63,435 nt of DNA. It comes from a virus. The DNA lies in the IMG/VR virus record IMGVR_UViG_3300010885_053606, positions 1-63,435 of that record. One strand, given 5' to 3'. Under the pieces are notes generated by a model. That model saw only the letters and a program-made list of their open reading frames with translations. It made no database searches and was not told where the DNA came from. The position numbers were made by a program, and so were the translations under genes. How positions within the stretch are numbered: position 1 is the stretch's first letter; every line of letters starts with the position of its first letter. Shown in pieces: positions 44,401 through 53,510 of this stretch.

Positions 44401-46856
44401 GTCATATAAGATGCTTTGTTATTACTATACCAAGTATTAGTAATAGTATCGTATGTTGCACCAACCCATATACCTTTGTATGTAGGGTTATTATAATTGT
44501 ATCGAAGAACAAGTTCAGGTAATGTACTATTGCTTCGTGTATCATCAGCGCGGTAATATACGTAACGAATACCTTTTACAAATGTCATATCATCAGCGGG
44601 TTGTAGTCCTATAATAGCATTTTTACCGCCTTTAACCCATTGACCGTTACCCCATCCTTTTTTGGTATTAGTTCTATACCAAGCAAATGAATTTGTAGAA
44701 TTATAATAAGGATAAGAGCCACCAAAACCATGATAGGTATCAAGATTAAATTTACTTGGTAATTGGGTATCAATAGCTATAAAATCTCCTTGATAAGGAT
44801 AATCAGAATAGCTATCACCGGGGCAACCGAACGGGGTAAATAAAACTTGTTTACATGTACAAAGATTGTGATCTTGATACGTTGTATTGGGAGTTGTAAT
44901 AAACTTACAATCGGATTGATGTTGTAATGTAGGAAACACATCACTAATTTTTACTGTATAAGATGGACCAAGCCAGGTAAAATATGTAAAGGTACCAGGC
45001 TTTAAAATACCTTGTAAACTTGTTTGCTGAATTGTTTGAGCTTTTTCAATATAATTGAAAGCGCTAGAATATGAATATAAAGATACTGATTGTCCGTATA
45101 ACCAGCAACACTCTATAGCGTTGTCAATTGTATCGTTATATTTTTTAATTTTATAAATTACGTCAGCACTCGATAAAGCGTTACCGGCAATAGCGTATGG
45201 TACATTAATATTTTGTACATATGTTGGGGTACAAATATTGGATAAGTTGCTTTGATAGTAATCAGGATAATCTTGTGTCGGGTCTATTTGTTCATAAGGC
45301 CAAACTATTGTACTATTACCGTTTGGTGCTATAGATATATCGGTTTTATTAAATTTATAAAGCCATGCACCACTTAATGAATTATTATAAGTATTATAAC
45401 TAGCACTATTATATGCTGGTGGATTATCCCAAACTCTAATTTTATCAGCTTGATTATAATCTATACTAGCGTAAGCCTTATTAGCTACAAGAGTTGTATC
45501 GTTAAGTTTTAATATATTTGTTGAAGTAAGAGTGGTAATATCTGTTGTCCAATAAGCATCTAGTACAAGCTGTTTTATATTATCATCGAGATAAAAATAT
45601 CTTGAATCAGCTGATAAACTAAAACCGGACCATTGTATATCTTCAGCAGATACACCATAACCAGGAAACGGGTAACGAAATATAGTCTTATCTCCAGCTT
45701 TAATTAAAGCTTGCATATTAACTAATGAATGATCGTGTATTTTATTATATAACCAGGCTGCCTGTACACCTAAATCTGATACTACAAATAGAGTATCAGC
45801 TAAATCAACACTGGTACCAGCTGTACCTAATGTATTAAGATTAGTTGCGCTTAGTGCAATAGTTTCGTATCGAGGGCTATTAATACCTTGTGTTGGATAC
45901 GCACCGCTAGGCCAATAAAAAGAATTATCTCCTTTTAGAATTTGTATATCGTATAAATCTTTTTGTGTACTAGGAGGAGTAGTTAGAGTTACAAAATATT
46001 TTTCCTGTCCTATATATTTTTCAGCTAACTGATTGCTAAGAGTTAAAATATTATCATATAATGTTTGTTGATATGCACTAGTTGCGGATAATATAGTAGA
46101 TGTATTAGCTATGTCGGCTGATAGAGAATAAACACCTAAATTATAAATCCAATTTGTTGATGTTAATGAAAGACCTTTTGTTGTTAAAAAAGTTTGTAAA
46201 TTTGGATTATTTAAATTAAAATAAGCTGATGTGGGTATAGATGCTGTATGATCAAAATAGCTATGAGTGTCATATAATTCTTCTATTTGTATTGTTAATG
46301 TGTCTTTTACAGCGCTTAAAGCTGGAGATGCATTCCAAACTGAAGATGGTAATTCAATTATTTGATTTGGTTTTTGTGTATACTTGTTAAGTATATAATT
46401 TTGAATTTGACTTATAGTACCGACTTCCGTACCTACTTGATTATAAAGAAATCTTGTTTCTTTTATTGCTTTTCTAAGACGTAAATAATACAAAGATATT
46501 TCTTTAAGTTTTTTAGCAAAATAAGGTATAGCGAGTAGTAATTCTTTTTCATTAGTTACATCGACGTTATTGTACCAATTTTCAGCTTCTTCTTGTGAAA
46601 AGAAAAGCTGTAATTGTTTTAATAATAAAAGATAATTAACCTGTATATGAGTTTTTGTACTTGTTTGAGATGTACTATTTTTATTAAACCAGTTTAAAAG
46701 ATACGTGTTGTATTGTTCAAATTCACTACCTGGTATAATGCCTTGATGAGCATTAATCCATTGTTTAAATGAAAGTGGTATATTTTTATCATTTAACGGT
46801 GTATATGATAAAGGCTGAGAATACTTACTTAAAAATTGTTGTACACCGGTGCTCAC
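41409..46856 (-). CDS. giant baseplate/adhesin protein, possible gp7-like wedge core
   Basis: 1815 residues, starting with GTG. The first 250 residues are alpha-helical (LAIPYFAKKLKEISLYYLRL, IKETRFLYNQVGTEVGTI), unlike the other giants, and resemble large wedge proteins of T4-like phages encoded near gp6. The rest is beta-rich, with a PKD-like stretch (FTFTPYITGLYTVNVSAI, residues about 900-960) and near the C-terminus an Ig-like fold (VYLPSWVTLTNEGYLTGEPP). A gp7-type wedge role extended by surface domains is inference from position after gp25 and gp6. TTAAATAAT lies five bases before the GTG. Confidence 0.6.
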   Translation of the reverse strand: MSTGVQQFLSKYSQPLSYTPLNDKNIPLSFKQWINAHQGIIPGSEFEQYNTYLLNWFNKNSTSQTSTKTHIQVNYLLLLKQLQLFFSQEEAENWYNNVDVTNEKELLLAIPYFAKKLKEISLYYLRLRKAIKETRFLYNQVGTEVGTISQIQNYILNKYTQKPNQIIELPSSVWNASPALSAVKDTLTIQIEELYDTHSYFDHTASIPTSAYFNLNNPNLQTFLTTKGLSLTSTNWIYNLGVYSLSADIANTSTILSATSAYQQTLYDNILTLSNQLAEKYIGQEKYFVTLTTPPSTQKDLYDIQILKGDNSFYWPSGAYPTQGINSPRYETIALSATNLNTLGTAGTSVDLADTLFVVSDLGVQAAWLYNKIHDHSLVNMQALIKAGDKTIFRYPFPGYGVSAEDIQWSGFSLSADSRYFYLDDNIKQLVLDAYWTTDITTLTSTNILKLNDTTLVANKAYASIDYNQADKIRVWDNPPAYNSASYNTYNNSLSGAWLYKFNKTDISIAPNGNSTIVWPYEQIDPTQDYPDYYQSNLSNICTPTYVQNINVPYAIAGNALSSADVIYKIKKYNDTIDNAIECCWLYGQSVSLYSYSSAFNYIEKAQTIQQTSLQGILKPGTFTYFTWLGPSYTVKISDVFPTLQHQSDCKFITTPNTTYQDHNLCTCKQVLFTPFGCPGDSYSDYPYQGDFIAIDTQLPSKFNLDTYHGFGGSYPYYNSTNSFAWYRTNTKKGWGNGQWVKGGKNAIIGLQPADDMTFVKGIRYVYYRADDTRSNSTLPELVLRYNYNNPTYKGIWVGATYDTITNTWYSNNKASYMTINPGDNIIYSRANSTTFDLVHQVTTNETVAQNLSSNWSNYDFLTIGNSIIGTPQQVTVSYPVINLNNTQSPPVLSQNVNSYIWSLKAPNNIITFYKDTPSFTFTPYITGLYTVNVSAITNQLSSNNFYNSGAPLVNYVPVSSLPGTYPSNASDSNLINYLSKTYNYNANNLTILSKTTATPVSASYNNLPTLSIVYCLNSYIFPFSNIPAITAVSSSQVQMPSITSINTPVPGFVLNTPLSGWDYNTYKPKTSKTRFNDSGAVPFWGQIYLQKNINTKYKGIESWGTPIRLKDSYNLLTQPEFTNIQLNAGSYIEYTRTYPSNLNWIQPLDLYHYVNTAYWANLKYDTTLNSNLSYQLNNINTTVVVTPDTEATTLVFDNFINNNPVEVFYFAQNSFLWSITATPTIANTVYTDPTVTLGITALNPWGNFSNINNPTVAAFPSFENLYSNNDIGFFTPSNLGISVYNDQYYTTSLNTSSSALTGYFEDSGSIVNSRGLTLTDPSTPYSVTLEDNTWLKEITLSSPTAGNIRNSIFKKYQKFVPYQSTYETNPNVSVGLILPNSRQTPWGGKEDSTWTDTKNNNTSFTGVANTNQWFGSQILKQNQIQLDNWCTDIYGNQYGLYKDIKNIKPADRRDITGEVWVRSNNQFVSPASISLSGIFNTYIDTSSLYNDLTGTGIRKIDTFFDVLYVETSGAVIFEKINYDYTTGIISSYANETRSITFDLPSLSSVWPFATIILPWTTNSRIGETWFLPNEQKVILSMCGLSGNILLPELYQIDLNSLELKLIFPVTKDDIKTLQTNLVLDNTILSIDYPVLSYDDFKKEFVIAVTGKDTNNKDNLFEFSVNYLPTSTLNTVTVYTPTVHNISSDLPILTSPRSITIYDTDTLDYNLTVSNGPAKYEAVYLPSWVTLTNEGYLTGEPPAISSPVYHFATIAVTNANGTVYYSIAIKEIVNYNLELLYASLSTTNTGYLSGYVLEQTLSGTNIVTGRIKLHD

Positions 46857-46861
46857 TATAA

Positions 46862-46870
46862 ATTATTTAA
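46862..46870 (-). promoter_or_regulatory. late-promoter-like motif TTAAATAAT
   Basis: Minus-strand TTAAATAAT five bases before the GTG start of the 1815-aa gene; it overlaps the last codons and stop of the upstream gene. Confidence 0.5.
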
Positions 46871-49800
46871 GAAAGAGATTCTTAGTTAACAAGTATCTAA
46901 AGGTATTTTCAACAATTCCATTGTCTCCGTACCAATCTTCAAATGTTGACATTGTCGGGGATAGAGTAGTTTGATCTGAATTCCAATCTATTATGCTATC
47001 GAAAAAATTATTATTATATGAACCTAAATTATAAAAATTATAATTTTGTGTAATTGGCTGTATAAGTCCATAACCAATAAACGACGATAGAGGGTAAACA
47101 GTTGTTAAATTTTGTTTTGGTACTTTTATAATTTGTATTGATTTATCAAATGCATTTTGAGCTATAATAGTGCTATCCGCTGTAACATAATCTGTAGTTG
47201 TATTATATTTGTTACCAGTGTTTTGTAAAATTTGAGATGTAATTTCATTTACACCGATAAGCTTTGCTTTTGATATTGATAATGTATTAACCATATCTCT
47301 TATTTCAAATGGGTAATCTGTTACATATTCATTTGCAATTACATCTGTTGCTGCTGCTAGTGATAATAATTGAGATATATTACATGTATCAATATCAGAA
47401 TGATTTTGCACGAAGTTAGCTATTTTTTCATAAACGGTTTTACCGAGATCTTGACTATTAGTTACTGTACCGTTGCCTACTACTGCGGGTAAAAATTGCT
47501 CAAATAAAGCTTTATTAGAATGTAAATTTTCAGGTAATGCTAAAGAGTGATAATGTTCAGCGGTATTAAAAGAATTATTTAAAATTGTTATTTGATTTTC
47601 GTTAATAAAGTCTTTAACTTTAAACGGTACAGATGTACCTGATATAGAAATTGATGAAAGAGAGGATAAAGAAGTATATTTTTGATACCATTTATTACCG
47701 GTCCAATCTCCGGCTGCTTGTGCAGATTGATAGTTAAAATTACCGGATTCTGTGTATGTGAATGCATTATTATTTAAATAGTAGCCGATAGTGTTGTTAG
47801 GTTGTATTTTTATTATTCTTTGTTCGTTAGAAATAGCTGCAGGGATGGCGGATAGATATACCCATGCAGTATTTTTATAAGAATCAATTACCCATAGTCT
47901 ATCATAAACATCTACAGCTATACCGCTAAACTCTTCATCGTCACTGTAGTTATTAAGAATAGGTATGTTAGATCCCGGTACCATATTAACTAATTCATCA
48001 GGGTCTATTATTTCATTAATATTTCCTGGTAAACCAGGGCTTTGTTTTAATGTAAGATGGTCGTCACCTACTCTACTAGCTGACCACAAATATAATTCTT
48101 GTCTTACTATATCGTAATACCCTAAACCTCTGATACTATGTGTAAACCAAATATTACCTTTTCTTGTTAAAGTAATATCACTAGGTCTTGTTATATTGGG
48201 TATAACAGTTTTTACTCGTAAAGTTTTGCTATCGTAAAGCCTAATGTCCCCGTCTGCTGATAAAACATTATAACTGTTTGCTACCCAGATATTATTATCC
48301 TGATCAATAGCTAAACTTACAGGTACGCTATATTGAAAATTTTGATCAATAGATAAATTTGTTGGAAGTGGGTCGTTTAAATTAATTAAGTTAATTGGTG
48401 TACCGCTTAAATTATATTGTATAAGTAAACTACAAAGTGGGTGAGAATACGTAACCCAACAATTGTTATTTTTATCGGTTTCTAAAACAGGGGGTTTAAG
48501 TAAATAATCACTATCAAATTCAGCTAACGGAGATATATTAGTTAATTCGTAAGGGCTAGTAGCAAAAAGTAAATTAAAATTTGAATCAAATTTTAATACA
48601 TAGGCACTGTTAAATAAAGATACCCATATATTAGAATTTTTATCTAAAGAAACGGAAACCGGTGTACCTGCTGGCGAGTAGTCTAAACTTTTTGAGTTAG
48701 CTAACGTAATAAAAATATCAGTATTGGCAGGTAATATTGAATCAAATAACAAACTTTGATTAACTGTGTCAAGCTCATAAGTTAAAGAATCTTGATATAC
48801 ACCTCCAATATTAATCAAAAAATTTGTATTTACATTAGTAATTGGTATATTGTTAGATAGAAATATAGTGTTTGAAGGTGTTGATAAATTATAAGTCTGA
48901 GTTGTTGGGTTAGTTAGGGAAGGTAAATACCATATCTGTACCGGTACATTAGCCGGTATATTTGTATCAACAAAAACAATACTATTACTAAAAGTATCAA
49001 TAGTATATGAAGACGGTGATTGCATAATACCGTCTATTGTTACTATATAATAATTACTGTCGCTATTTAAACTTGCCGAATTACCTAAATTATAAACTAT
49101 AGTAGATGAATCTGTAACTGTAAAATTCCAATAACATATAGATGAAATATAAGAATCAGGTAGTTGAGGAGAAAATATTTGTGTAATAGATAAAGTAACT
49201 GAGCCAGGAGGAAGAGAATCATAAGATGTAAATCTTAATGTGTTATCAGATACAACATATAAACTTGTAGGTTGTACTACTCCGTCTATAGCAACAATAA
49301 AATTATTAGGGTTAGTAGAAACATATTGTTTTACTCCATCAATATAGCTATCTAATTTAAATACTGAGTCATAAAAATTTAAATCTAGTATATTAAATTG
49401 CCATGTTTTAAAAGTAAGCTCATTAACATTATAACTACCGTAATCATCAAAACTGTATTTATTAATAAGGTTACCGGTATTATCAAATCTATATAAACAA
49501 TTAAGTTCGGTATCAGCAGCTACAACACTGTAGTCTATAGGGTCAATAGCCATACTATATATACCTGAAAACCCTGTTAAGTTGTAGTTAAATGTACTAG
49601 TTCCTGTTAAAGATGGTACTTGAACTTCTTTTATATATCCTTCTATTAATAAGCCTTTATTTTTAAAATATTCAATTGTTTTATTGTCATTATTGTATGG
49701 TGTTAAAGTAATTTTATTGAGGGTATTTTGTTCAGGATTAGAGACCCAAATAGATGTATTAGGAGAATAACCATGAGGGTAAGGAAACACGTCTGTTGTT

Positions 49801-50921
49801 TTTACATCTCCAGAGTATACGAGCGCGTTAACATTAATAGCGGTTTCATCTATAGATGATAATACTGTAACCCCTGTAAATATATAACCACCTATATCAT
49901 TATAATTTTGATCTAAAGATTGAAAATATAAAGACGTATCTTCTATAGTGTAGAGGGATGAATCTATACCTGATAATGTAATCTGTATCGGGTCTTTATT
50001 ACCTACGGTATTAGAAGTAGGATAGGAAAAAAGAACATTACTAGTATAAGATTTTGATCCTGGTACTACTAAGGATCTATCTGAATGACATGTAACTAAA
50101 AAAGGAATTTTTATTCCGTTATATTGATATGAATCAATATCGTGTAAATAATTAGCTGTAACTTTAAGATAACTAGGTAGTGGGTCATTAATCAGCCATA
50201 TTAAACCGGTACGTACAGTTTCATTATTAGCGTATGATGGATATGAATATATATTTGAATCGTTGGGATTTGTAAAACCAGATGTTTGTAAGGTTGCTGT
50301 TATAAGAACCGGTGTGTTATTAATAGGGTTACCTGCACTTTTAGAATCTATATAATAAAATTGTACTGAACCTGATACTGCTACTACTGTATTATTTACA
50401 TATAGCGGTACAGGTGTTGCTGTAACGGATGTTACTATATTTGAATTAGTGTCAGTAAAATACCAAGTAGGTGTTAAAAATCCCCATTTGTTAGGTACAA
50501 ATTGATAAGGAGTAGAAACGGAATTAGCTGCGTAAAGATCAATTACAGGTATATTGTTTATATCTGTACTAATAAAAGATACTTCAAACGGTGTTAGAGT
50601 TGGTGCTCCAGGGCTTGCATACTGTTCAGGTATTTTAGTAAAAGTAACATAATCTCTATACGCTAAATCAATATATACACTTTGTTTAAAAGTGCTGCTA
50701 TTACCATCATAGTCAGTAGCTGTTAACCCGACAGTATATGTACCTGGGTACGGGTATGTAAATACAGGGCTTGTTGTATTGTAAATAAGCTCATTACTAA
50801 AACCAGTATTCCATATATATTTCCATATAGAGTTACTAGCTGTAGTTAAATTTGTTACGGTAAATTGAGTAGCGTTAACAAATCCTGCTGAGGGTGTTAT
50901 TGTAAAGTTAGCCTGTAACAT
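46863..50921 (-). CDS. giant baseplate-associated protein with PKD, IDG-type repeats and NHL propeller
   Basis: 1352 residues. An N-terminal PKD domain (residues about 1-85; IWKYIWNTGFSN, FTYPYPGTYTVGLTATDYDG) is followed by large beta-rich regions. Residues about 520-740 hold three copies of a unit with xVxIDGVxQxxxxYxx (FIVAIDGVVQPTSLYVV, YYIVTIDGIMQSPSSYTI, FLINIGGVYQDSLTYEL). Residues about 745-1010 are NHL-type (LDKNSNIWVSLFN, IDQDNNIWVANSYN). The helical C-terminus (DLGKTVYEKIANFV, DNGIVENTFRYLL) looks like an attachment domain. It is the first gene after gp6 in transcription order, so it probably sits on the wedge. Confidence 0.6.
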   Translation of the reverse strand: MLQANFTITPSAGFVNATQFTVTNLTTASNSIWKYIWNTGFSNELIYNTTSPVFTYPYPGTYTVGLTATDYDGNSSTFKQSVYIDLAYRDYVTFTKIPEQYASPGAPTLTPFEVSFISTDINNIPVIDLYAANSVSTPYQFVPNKWGFLTPTWYFTDTNSNIVTSVTATPVPLYVNNTVVAVSGSVQFYYIDSKSAGNPINNTPVLITATLQTSGFTNPNDSNIYSYPSYANNETVRTGLIWLINDPLPSYLKVTANYLHDIDSYQYNGIKIPFLVTCHSDRSLVVPGSKSYTSNVLFSYPTSNTVGNKDPIQITLSGIDSSLYTIEDTSLYFQSLDQNYNDIGGYIFTGVTVLSSIDETAINVNALVYSGDVKTTDVFPYPHGYSPNTSIWVSNPEQNTLNKITLTPYNNDNKTIEYFKNKGLLIEGYIKEVQVPSLTGTSTFNYNLTGFSGIYSMAIDPIDYSVVAADTELNCLYRFDNTGNLINKYSFDDYGSYNVNELTFKTWQFNILDLNFYDSVFKLDSYIDGVKQYVSTNPNNFIVAIDGVVQPTSLYVVSDNTLRFTSYDSLPPGSVTLSITQIFSPQLPDSYISSICYWNFTVTDSSTIVYNLGNSASLNSDSNYYIVTIDGIMQSPSSYTIDTFSNSIVFVDTNIPANVPVQIWYLPSLTNPTTQTYNLSTPSNTIFLSNNIPITNVNTNFLINIGGVYQDSLTYELDTVNQSLLFDSILPANTDIFITLANSKSLDYSPAGTPVSVSLDKNSNIWVSLFNSAYVLKFDSNFNLLFATSPYELTNISPLAEFDSDYLLKPPVLETDKNNNCWVTYSHPLCSLLIQYNLSGTPINLINLNDPLPTNLSIDQNFQYSVPVSLAIDQDNNIWVANSYNVLSADGDIRLYDSKTLRVKTVIPNITRPSDITLTRKGNIWFTHSIRGLGYYDIVRQELYLWSASRVGDDHLTLKQSPGLPGNINEIIDPDELVNMVPGSNIPILNNYSDDEEFSGIAVDVYDRLWVIDSYKNTAWVYLSAIPAAISNEQRIIKIQPNNTIGYYLNNNAFTYTESGNFNYQSAQAAGDWTGNKWYQKYTSLSSLSSISISGTSVPFKVKDFINENQITILNNSFNTAEHYHSLALPENLHSNKALFEQFLPAVVGNGTVTNSQDLGKTVYEKIANFVQNHSDIDTCNISQLLSLAAATDVIANEYVTDYPFEIRDMVNTLSISKAKLIGVNEITSQILQNTGNKYNTTTDYVTADSTIIAQNAFDKSIQIIKVPKQNLTTVYPLSSFIGYGLIQPITQNYNFYNLGSYNNNFFDSIIDWNSDQTTLSPTMSTFEDWYGDNGIVENTFRYLLTKNLFLK

Positions 50922-50927
50922 TTTTTA

Positions 50928-52760
50928 TTATAGTACTGTTTGCTTAAGATTAGTAGGAGACGCAATTACTATCTTATTTACAAGAGTGTCAATATTATTA
51001 AAATAAGTATATTCAAAATTTTGCATTACTAAATTATTTGTAATAAATTTATTATCTGCAACAGGGTAAATAGGGTTATAAACTACTAGAGACAAACCTT
51101 CTGTAAGAATAGTACTATCGTCTTTTCTTGTAGTGTAAAATGTTTGTACACCATCTACATCGAGAATTTGTTGAGTGAGTTGACGAGTACCAATTGTTCG
51201 TCCTAAACTGTTATTATTTACACTAAAGTAATTTGTAAATATCTTTACGATATCATTAATAATAGATTGATTGTTTCTTAAAGAAGAAGGTACTTTATGA
51301 ACGTCTAGGTAACATAAACTCTCATCTGTAGTTGGAGATAATGTAGAAGCTGATGATGAAATACCTATACCTACAGCTTTAAAAACAGGGTCAATAAAAA
51401 CAGTTTCGGTTGTAGTTACATTATTTGTTGATATACCTGCTTTTATTAACTGTTTTTGCGCTGGTAGAAGGTAAGTTGGTTTTGTATTTGAGCTTTGTGG
51501 TACAACAAGTAAGTAAATATTATTAAAATTACAAGCATCGGAATAGTATACCTGGTTAAATAAAGCGCGTTCAGTTAAGTTGGGGTTAGTAATACCAATG
51601 TTATAATAATACTGTAAGTAACCAGCTATGTAATCATTATTATTGAGACACTTTACATCAGAAATTAAATTAGAGTAATTTGTATTTACAAATGTTTCAT
51701 AATCATTTGTGGTTACAAGTCTAAATTGACTACGGTAATTAGCTGGAGCTGTTTTACGTATATCGTCAGGAGATTCAGGTTGATTAAAAGGGGTTGAATT
51801 ACTTGTGTTAGTAAAGCTTAAATTATTTAAAGTAATATTAGTAAGATAATTATATTTGTTTATAAATATATCATTTTTAATTTGATTAAATTGAATAGTA
51901 TTAAAAGTAGCTAATACAGACTTATCAATTGTATTAGGTCCAATTTCTCCTGCTTTACCGGATGAAGCTATATAATATATACCTACTAAATCTCCGGTTT
52001 TTAACTTAATACCATTTATATCATCACCGAACATTATTTCGTAATTATAATTTTGATTTAAACGTATTTGATATTTTTTAGCTGAACCTTTTTCAAGAAA
52101 CAAATTAGGGGTATTTGTAAATTGTTCCCAAATACCTGTTGCAGCAGGTTTAACAAAAACATCGAAATTAAAATGATCAGGTACATTATTACCTGGATTA
52201 ACAATTATTAATTCGTTAGAATCTCCGGCAGCAGAGTAAGTGGGATGTTCTATATATCTTCCTTGATATAGTAAATTATTTTGAGATAGTATTGTTAATG
52301 GTTCAATTATACCATCAGCGGTTTTAGCAAAAGTTATATCTTTATTAAAAGAATAAACAATATTATTTGTTGTAAGATACGTGTAACGTGGTATTGTATG
52401 AAGACCTATAGGTAAATTTGAAGCTGAACAGTTAAAGGTTAAAGTTGAAGTTTGAAACCCTACCGGGGAATAATCAATAAGTTTTACAATTCTATTAATA
52501 TTTTCGTAAAGCTGTGCTTCAGTAAACATAGCTTCGTTAGATGTTTTGTTGAGATAGTAAATTAGAGTATTATAAGAATATGAAACAATATCAATAATAG
52601 AAGCTAAATTTGAACCAATATAATTTTGATCTGTAAAGACATTCTGTTCGTTTAAACGATCAATGATAAGCTGTCTTAAAGACATAGCATCAAAAGCTAC
52701 ATACCCACCGGGTGGTATATCAAATTTGTTTTGTGGAGGTGTAACTGTGGTGTTTGCCAT
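50928..52760 (-). CDS. 6: baseplate wedge protein, gp6-like
   Basis: 610 residues, close to T4 gp6. The N-terminal helix region (DAMSLRQLIIDRLNEQNVFT, GSNLASIIDIVSYSYNTLIY, MFTEAQLYENINRIVKLIDY) matches gp6/baseplate J-type wedge proteins, as do LTFNCSASNLPIG, GDDINGIKLKTGDLVGIYYI and the later TNDYETFVNTNYSNLISDV. In T4 it forms the dimers that close the wedge ring. It is encoded immediately after gp25-like, as in T4-like phages. Confidence 0.85.
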   Translation of the reverse strand: MANTTVTPPQNKFDIPPGGYVAFDAMSLRQLIIDRLNEQNVFTDQNYIGSNLASIIDIVSYSYNTLIYYLNKTSNEAMFTEAQLYENINRIVKLIDYSPVGFQTSTLTFNCSASNLPIGLHTIPRYTYLTTNNIVYSFNKDITFAKTADGIIEPLTILSQNNLLYQGRYIEHPTYSAAGDSNELIIVNPGNNVPDHFNFDVFVKPAATGIWEQFTNTPNLFLEKGSAKKYQIRLNQNYNYEIMFGDDINGIKLKTGDLVGIYYIASSGKAGEIGPNTIDKSVLATFNTIQFNQIKNDIFINKYNYLTNITLNNLSFTNTSNSTPFNQPESPDDIRKTAPANYRSQFRLVTTNDYETFVNTNYSNLISDVKCLNNNDYIAGYLQYYYNIGITNPNLTERALFNQVYYSDACNFNNIYLLVVPQSSNTKPTYLLPAQKQLIKAGISTNNVTTTETVFIDPVFKAVGIGISSSASTLSPTTDESLCYLDVHKVPSSLRNNQSIINDIVKIFTNYFSVNNNSLGRTIGTRQLTQQILDVDGVQTFYTTRKDDSTILTEGLSLVVYNPIYPVADNKFITNNLVMQNFEYTYFNNIDTLVNKIVIASPTNLKQTVL

Positions 52761-52768
52761 ATAAATTG

Positions 52769-53263
52769 TTATTCAATATTAGTAATATTTATAAATTTTT
52801 GACTTCGAATATTAAAACTATAATTAATACTTGTACTTACGTTAATAAGAGGTATATTAACATTTATAGTAATAATATACTGATTGTTATCAGGATCTGC
52901 AATAATGTCAACGTTTGTAGGTGTAACTCTTGATTCGTACTTTTTTATACTATTAAAAATATTCATACCGATTAACTGAGCATTATACTCTGTTATTGGT
53001 TCAAATAAATATTGATAGAAACTTAAGCCATATTCAGGAAATAAAAATCGTTGCCCAGGAAACGTATTAAACAAATTAGTAAGAGAATTAGTTATAGCAT
53101 ATTCGTCATAACTTACTTTAATATCTGAGCCGGGTATTGGGTAATTAATACCAGGAGCTATAATATTAGTTTTATTAATATCTAAAGATAAATCTTTATA
53201 ACTATAACCTAAATTACCGTATGTACTAGCAATATCTTGTAGTTGTGTAATTTTAATAGCCAT
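52769..53263 (-). CDS. 25: baseplate wedge protein, gp25-like
   Basis: 164 residues. The pattern YSYKDLSLDIN, then SYDEYAITNSLTNLFNTFPG, QRFLFPEYGLSFYQYLFEPI and the late YIITINVNIPL is that of the GPW/gp25 wedge family, structurally related to lysozyme but not an active enzyme. In T4, gp25 joins the sheath to the wedge. CTAAATAAT lies seven bases upstream of the ATG, back to back with a matching motif for the plus-strand gene. Confidence 0.88.
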   Translation of the reverse strand: MAIKITQLQDIASTYGNLGYSYKDLSLDINKTNIIAPGINYPIPGSDIKVSYDEYAITNSLTNLFNTFPGQRFLFPEYGLSFYQYLFEPITEYNAQLIGMNIFNSIKKYESRVTPTNVDIIADPDNNQYIITINVNIPLINVSTSINYSFNIRSQKFINITNIE

Positions 53264-53270
53264 TTATACT

Positions 53271-53279
53271 ATTATTTAG
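53271..53279 (-). promoter_or_regulatory. late-promoter-like motif CTAAATAAT (gp25)
   Basis: Minus-strand CTAAATAAT seven bases before the gp25 ATG; the divergent partner of the motif at 53292-53300. Confidence 0.55.
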
Positions 53280-53291
53280 GGTAAGAAACGC

Positions 53292-53300
53292 TTAAATAAT
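53292..53300 (+). promoter_or_regulatory. late-promoter-like motif TTAAATAAT (plus-strand structural-type gene)
   Basis: Plus-strand TTAAATAAT nine bases before ATG 53310. It is the only exact copy I found before a plus-strand gene. Confidence 0.55.
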
Positions 53301-53309
53301 ATCACAAAT

Positions 53310-53510
53310 ATGGAAACAAAGTTTAATATAGTACTTGAAAATTTAATGGAAAGATACCAGCAGGGCGGTTTTATGATCGGAGATCGTATAACATTTCACA
53401 AGAATGCTTTAAAGCATGACTTCTTTAGAAGTAAAGCGCGTAATTTCGTTAAATGGTTGAAGCTTGTATGCATCCTAGTTTTGATCTTAATCTTAGAGTA
53501 TCAGCTATAA
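53310..53510 (+). CDS. conserved virion-type protein, N-terminal part (frame broken)
   Basis: 66 residues as read. The first 47 residues (LENLMERYQQGGFMIGDRIT, FHKNALKHDFFRSKARNFV) look like the start of a structural protein family found in T4-like phages, where this is followed by an M-V-x-x-x-x-x-x-DLNLR-x-SA-I-K segment. Here the reading continues as improbable hydrophobic sequence (LKLVCILVLILILEYQL) to a stop at 53508-53510, while the expected continuation lies in the minus-1 frame from 53453. Probably one gene of about 185 residues with a one-base change at the AAA of 53451-53453. A late-type motif precedes it. Confidence 0.6.
   Translation: METKFNIVLENLMERYQQGGFMIGDRITFHKNALKHDFFRSKARNFVKWLKLVCILVLILILEYQL

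Noticed and set aside
19532-46856. Diversity-generating retroelement acting on a fibre gene.
   Set aside because: No reverse transcriptase or template repeat is visible anywhere in the window.
53445-53456. Classical minus-1 slippery heptamer at the frame break.
   Set aside because: The sequence around GTT AAA TGG does not allow re-pairing of both tRNAs; a missing base or re-initiation is more likely.
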